Source: Bolinopsis microptera
Lineage: Eukaryota; Ctenophora; Tentaculata; Lobata; Bolinopsidae
Direction: 5' to 3'
Assembly: GCF_026151205.1 (NCBI RefSeq)
Contig: NC_087079.1
Span: 18,286,945-18,305,286, forward strand
DNA length: 18,342 bases
Of this stretch, positions 12,101-18,100 are shown piece after piece (the stretch's first letter is position 1; every line of letters begins with the position of its first letter). The notes beneath the pieces were generated by a model. It did not search any database. It was given only the letters and a program-made list of their open reading frames with translations, and was not told where the DNA came from. The position numbers and the translations under genes were made by a program.

Positions 12101-15100
12101 CTCCTGATTTCTCCTCCACCATCCTCACCTTATCCAGATGCCACCCAGCAGCAGGACTGGAATCATCGTGCCATATCCTGATCTTGTAGAGAGCCCCCAC
12201 AACAGGAGCACTGACTGTCAACTTGTCCAGAGATCCCCTCTCGAAGTTGTTGGATTTGTTGTCGAGTGATATAACGTCGGTCTGCCCTGTTTCTCCGTAC
12301 ATCTGAGGGACAAGGGTTTTAAGTGGAAATTCTTTAAAACTTTTCTGAGTAAAAATCTACATTTCATTTCAATATTCGCTTACTGTAAGCAATTATTACT
12401 TCACTGATTTACCTGTAAGGATACATTGCTGTCAGTCCCAGCAGCTCGTATATCACTGGTCCAAATCCACACCTCGTAGGTGGACTGTTTGGCTTGTTCT
12501 CTTCTAGCGGACAGTAGTTCACTCAACTCACGTTCTATCAAGCCGTCACCTAGAGTTGTTGCAACTTGTTACTTCATAATAAGAGTGTTTATAAATCAGC
12601 TGAATAAACGTTCAATAAATCGAGTGAGCTGTTACAAATCATCTGAAAATCCAACTTATGTTAAAATCAGGCAGTATAAGTAGCACCCCAAACCTTCGCT
12701 TTTAGCGAGCCACTTGTCACAGAGAAAGGTCTGACAAAGCCCCGCAGAAGGACACTCCACAGTGACCTTACTCAATTTCCAGCCTGCAGCAGAACCAGAG
12801 TCATCGTGTCCTATTACTATACGGTCTAGAGGGGTGAGGGGTGCTGCCTGAATCTCGAATTCGTCCTGTCTCCCACGCCTGGAAGGAGAGGATCAGGGGG
12901 TTTATTTGTGAAAACTCTAGAAAACTCTAGAAAATATTTGTTACACCATGTTATATACTTGCTTTCATTCAGCATAATACATTTCTTATGCTCATCATCT
13001 ATTTATACCATCTATTTATGCTTATCTAACATGATAATCCCCTTTTTAAACTAAAAGCATGGCTAATCTAGACCTTTCTTGTTTTCCGTTGAACAAATCA
13101 TACGATTAACATTTAACGATTTAGCCTGAACAGCTGGTGCCTAGTTTAGAATTATCTGTAACTGTATGTGAGATGATTTGAACATAAACTAACTTGAAAG
13201 CATTCAAAGTATCCCTTCTCAGGACGATCTTGCCACTGCTACTGTCGTCTGTGCTGTACATTATCAAGTGCACGTTCGCATCGGTACCTGCTCCTCTTTC
13301 GTTACAGGTGTAGGTGGTTACGATGTAGTTAACCCCTGATAATATCGAGCGGTTTTTTAATATTTTCCATACTTCTTTTTTGACAAGCAATGTTAAATGA
13401 CAGTTGGCGTTGCTTGATCAACTTTAATGGAATGCAGCCAATGCGTGCTGGGACCCATGCGTTGCGCGGCTCAACTTAAATACACTAGCTGCCGAATTAG
13501 AGCATTGCACCATTAAAATGTTTTCGCGCGCTCTAATACATATCTTAATAAAATTTAAAATTATTTGCCAAATTATAACATGCGGATGAAACCTCGAATA
13601 TTTGCTATTATTAGAGTTATTAGCACAGTCCGATAATGGCTATTATAATGACTACAGAGTATCGAAAAACTAAAATCTGTACCTTGTCCAGAAGGCTCAT
13701 CAGCAGCTTCACCAGTCCACAGTTCGACTTGTATTTTGCCATCCCCCTCATCCTCTGCCAGCCACCGGTTGCAAGGAAAAACGTACGTTTCTTTGCCATC
13801 GTTCACAGATACCTAAGGGAAAGATTGTAAGTAGGTTTCCATAACATGGCCACTTTGTCTTTCTTTGATTTGCGATTGAATCAGAAATAATAATTATATT
13901 TATTTGAAATGTTATGCTCTACAAATACGCTGCAAAGTATTTTAGTTGATACTCACATTACAGCAGTACCAAGCAGGACTAGGCCCAGAGTTATCATGGC
14001 GGATCACAGCACGCTTCAAAACACCCAAATTAGGAACCTCTAGTGGGAACACATCCGTCTTGGCTCGCTCGAAGTTGTTGCGCGCATTATCCAGCCGCTT
14101 TTCTACTGTTTCACCTGGTTAAAGGAGAATTTCTTTACTGTTATCTGGTTAGAAGGTTCAAATAATCCATTGACTTACAAATGAGATGGATGTACTGACA
14201 CTGATCCTGAGCAATGAGCATAAAGATTAAATATTTATCATCCAACTATTCACTGTGCAACTTTTTAAGGTATAAATGAGGAGATGTTTTCGTTATAAGA
14301 TAGCACTGTACGCGTAATGTCAGGTTATGAAATATGTACTCGCATTTACATAATTTTACCTTATATACTCTAATATGTTTTTACTCTCGCGTTGATCACA
14401 CTACTTTATTACCAGTGCAGTCTCTGTAAATCATTACGAGCCCCAGACTACAATACGAAAAGCTATCCCACATCAAATCAACAGTCAACGTGGAATGGCC
14501 TGGAATGCGCATGAAAAAGAAGTCACGTGACTTTTCTCTGAGCGGCAACTGGTCCTTCAATTTAAATCTCTCATAAATCATAAAATACTGCTTGATTAAA
14601 GGGACAGTATTCCGTGCACAAACTGCAACAGTATTGACACAAACAAAGGTCAATATAAATAGCAGGAACGAAATGGTACAAGGCGAAATAAAAAGTAGGG
14701 GACTAAAATAAAGGATTGTTTGTGCCATGGTTGGTGACAAGTAGGGTACTAAAATAAAGGATTGTTTGTGCCATGGTTGGTGACTCACCTAACTCTCCGA
14801 ACATCTGTAAGTAGACATCTGCGTCAGTACCTGCACCCAACTTGTCGCCCGTAACCACCGTCACTATATACTTCACACCTGCAAATTGTGTTCAATCTAT
14901 AAAACTATCCCGGGGGTCCCTACTTTTCTTCCCTAATGTCTAACCTTATTGGTCGGGCTTCTTGGATACGACTGTGAAAATATTACAACCTGGGTTAAAT
15001 TTACCACCAAGAAACTGATCAATAATTTGTTCTAAATTCAAGCTGGACGAACTTACAAGCGCTAGCCCCAGTAGGGTCAGTGGACGCAGCAATATCCCTG

Positions 15101-18100
15101 ACAACCTATTTAACTTACAAGCGCTAGCCCCAGTAGGGTCAGTGGACGCAGCAATATCCCTGACAACCTGTTTAACTTACAAGCGCTAGCCCCAGTAGGG
15201 TCAGTGGAGGCTACAATATCCCTGACAACCTGTTTAACTTACAAGCGCTAGCCCCAGTCGGGTCAGTGGAGGCAGCAATATCCCTGACAACCTGTTTAAC
15301 TTACAAGCGCTAGCCCCAGTAGGGTCAGTGGACGCAGCAATATCCCTGACAACCTGTTTAACTTACAAGCGCTAGCCCCAGTAGGGTCAGTGGACGCAGC
15401 AATATCCCTGACAACCTGTTTAACTTACAAGCGCTAGCCCCAGTAGGGTCAGTGGACGCAGCAATATCCCTGACAACCTGTTTAACTTACAAGCGCTAGC
15501 CCCAGTAGGGTCAGTGGACGCAGCAATATCCCTGACAACCTGTTTAACTTACAAGCGCCAGCCCCAGTAGGGTCAGTGGACGCAGCAATATCCCTGACAA
15601 CCTGTTTAACTTACAAGCGCTAGCTCCAGTAGGGTCAGTGGACGCAGCAATATCCCTGACAACCTGTTTAACTTACAAGCGCTAGCCCCAGTAGGGTCAG
15701 TGGACGCAGCAATATCCCTGACAACCTGTTTAACTTACAAGCGCTAGCTCCAGTAGGGTCAGTGGACGCAGCAATATCCCTGACAACCTGTTTAACTTAC
15801 AAGCGCTAGCCCCAGTAGGGTCAGTGGACGCAGCAATATCCCTGACAACCTGTTTAACTTACAAGCGCCAGCCCCAGTAGGGTCAGTGGACGCAGCAATA
15901 TCCCTGACAACCTGTTTAACTTACAAGCGCTAGCCCCAGTAGGGTCAGTGGACGCAGCAATATCCCTGACAACCTGTTTAACTTACAAGCGCCAGCCCCA
16001 GTAGGGTCAGTGGACGCAGCAATATCCCTGACAACCTGTTTAACTTACAAGCGCTAGCTCCAGTAGGGTCAGTGGAGGCTACAATATCCCTGACAACCTG
16101 TTTAACTTACAAGCGCTAGCCCCAGTCGGGTCAGTGGAGGCAGCAATATCCCTGACAACCTGTTTAACTTACAAGCGCTAGCCCCAGTAGGGTCAGTGGA
16201 GGCTACAATATCCCTGACAACCTGTTTAACTTACAAGCGCTAGCCCCAGTCGGGTCAGTGGAGGCAGCAATATCCCTGACAACCTGTTTAACTTACAAGC
16301 GCTAGCCCCAGTAGGGTCAGTGGACGCAGCAATATCCCTGACAACCTGTTTAACTTACAAGCGCTAGCTCCAGTAGGGTCAGTGGACGCAGCAATATCCC
16401 TGACAACCTGTTTAACTTACAAGCGCTAGCCCCAGTAGGGTCAGTGGACGCAGCAATATCCCTGACAACCTGTTTAACTTACAAGCGCTAGCCCCAGTAG
16501 GGTCAGTGGACGCAGCAATATCCCTGACAACCTGTTTAACTTACAAGCGCCAGCCCCAGTAGGGTCAGTGGACGCAGCAATATCCCTGACAACCTGTTTA
16601 ACTTACAAGCGCTAGCCCCAGTAGGGTCAGTGGACGCAGCAATATCCCTGACAACCTGTTTAACTTACAAGCGCTAGCTCCAGTAGGGTCAGTGGACGCA
16701 GCAATATCCCTGACAACCTGTTTAACTTACAAGCGCTAGCCCCAGTAGGGTCAGTGGACGCAGCAATATCCCTGACAACCTGTTTAACTTACAAGCGCCA
16801 GCCCCAGTAGGGTCAGTGGACGCAGCAATATCCCTGACAACCTGTTTAACTTACAAGCGCTAGCCCCAGTAGGGTCAGTGGACGCAGCAATATCCCTGAC
16901 AACCTGTTTAACTTACAAGCGCTAGCCCCAGTAGGGTCAGTGGACGCAGCAATATCCCTGACAACCTGTTTATCTCCCACATCATCGGCTAGCCAGTTGT
17001 TACAGTGGAAGTAATATTTGCTGTCCTCCGAGCTGATTGTCACTTTGTCTAGATGCCACCCTGGCCCAAACCCACTGTTATCGTGTTCTATCCTGGTATT
17101 ATTTTAGGGTAACTGTTATGTAATCTGTAATGTCAACAGTGGCATACAAATATGAAGGTTAAAGTTTTAGATTTAATGGTTCTTCTTAAGTAGGTAACTA
17201 ACTGAATTGTTCATAAATAATTATGATAGTTATATCGAGGCAGCTCGCTGGGTCACTCTTAGATAATATGTCAGTATTAAATAGCGGATGAAAGAAAAAA
17301 GATCTATCTGAACAAACAATGAAACCTTATTTTCTGGATGGGGTCGAGGTTGTTGGTTTTGATCTTGAATATGTCACTCTGGCCCCTCTCAAAAGTATCT
17401 GAACCGTTGCTGAGTTGTATTTTGGGTGTTCTACCCTTCTTACCGAACACTGTTATGAACACATTAGCATCTGTACCTGCTCCCCTTATATCTCCCGTTA
17501 TTGTAGAGATAGTGTACACTGGGAGGGAGTTACAGTTGTAGTGACTAATAGTGACTAATAGTGACTAGTGTAGTAGTGACTAATAAAGTAACTAGTGTAG
17601 TAGTAGTGACTAATAAAGTAACTAGTGTAGTAGTAGTGACTAATATAAATAATGTAACTAGTGTAGTAGTAGTGACTAATATAGTGACTAGTGTAGTAGT
17701 AGTGACCAACAAGATATCAAGTTAAAAGTTGGTGATTAGTAGTGGAGTAAGTTCCAAAAAAGGTTTAATTTGAGGAATTTCAATTGCGAAACTAAAGCAG
17801 CAGAAGTGACATTCAGTGCTCTCAAGTTTTCCAAAATTTATAGATCTGGATACACATGAACCATATTTTCAGGTCATATTTTCCATATTTCCAGGCTATG
17901 ATACAACTCACATTTCTTGAAGGGCACTTGCTTAGCTGGCCCCTTAATTTGAGAGCCCTTAGGCACAAGCTGTCTGTCTATCTTGCCATCTCCTCGCTGC
18001 AGAGACAACCACTGGTTACAGGGGAATGTCCAGGTTCTTCCGTTACATTCCACCGATACTTGCTCCAAGTACCAGGACTGCTGCTCTCCTATTCCGTCGT

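Noticed and set aside
14396-14788. 130-codon minus-strand open frame starting at the exon 5 donor
   Set aside because: It begins at a GTG that is the splice donor itself and is not in the exon's frame. It crosses the 46-bp duplication and shows no family motif that I can defend, though its length is somewhat unusual.
15051-16972. CRISPR-like array
   Set aside because: There are no variable spacers; whole 62-bp units are repeated head to tail, and the context is a eukaryotic intron.
16846-17043. Continuation of the exon 4 frame into the array as [11 protein letters not shown]
   Set aside because: A perfect GTAAGT donor and the phase match to exon 5 show the exon ends at 16917; the rest is read-through of repeat copies.
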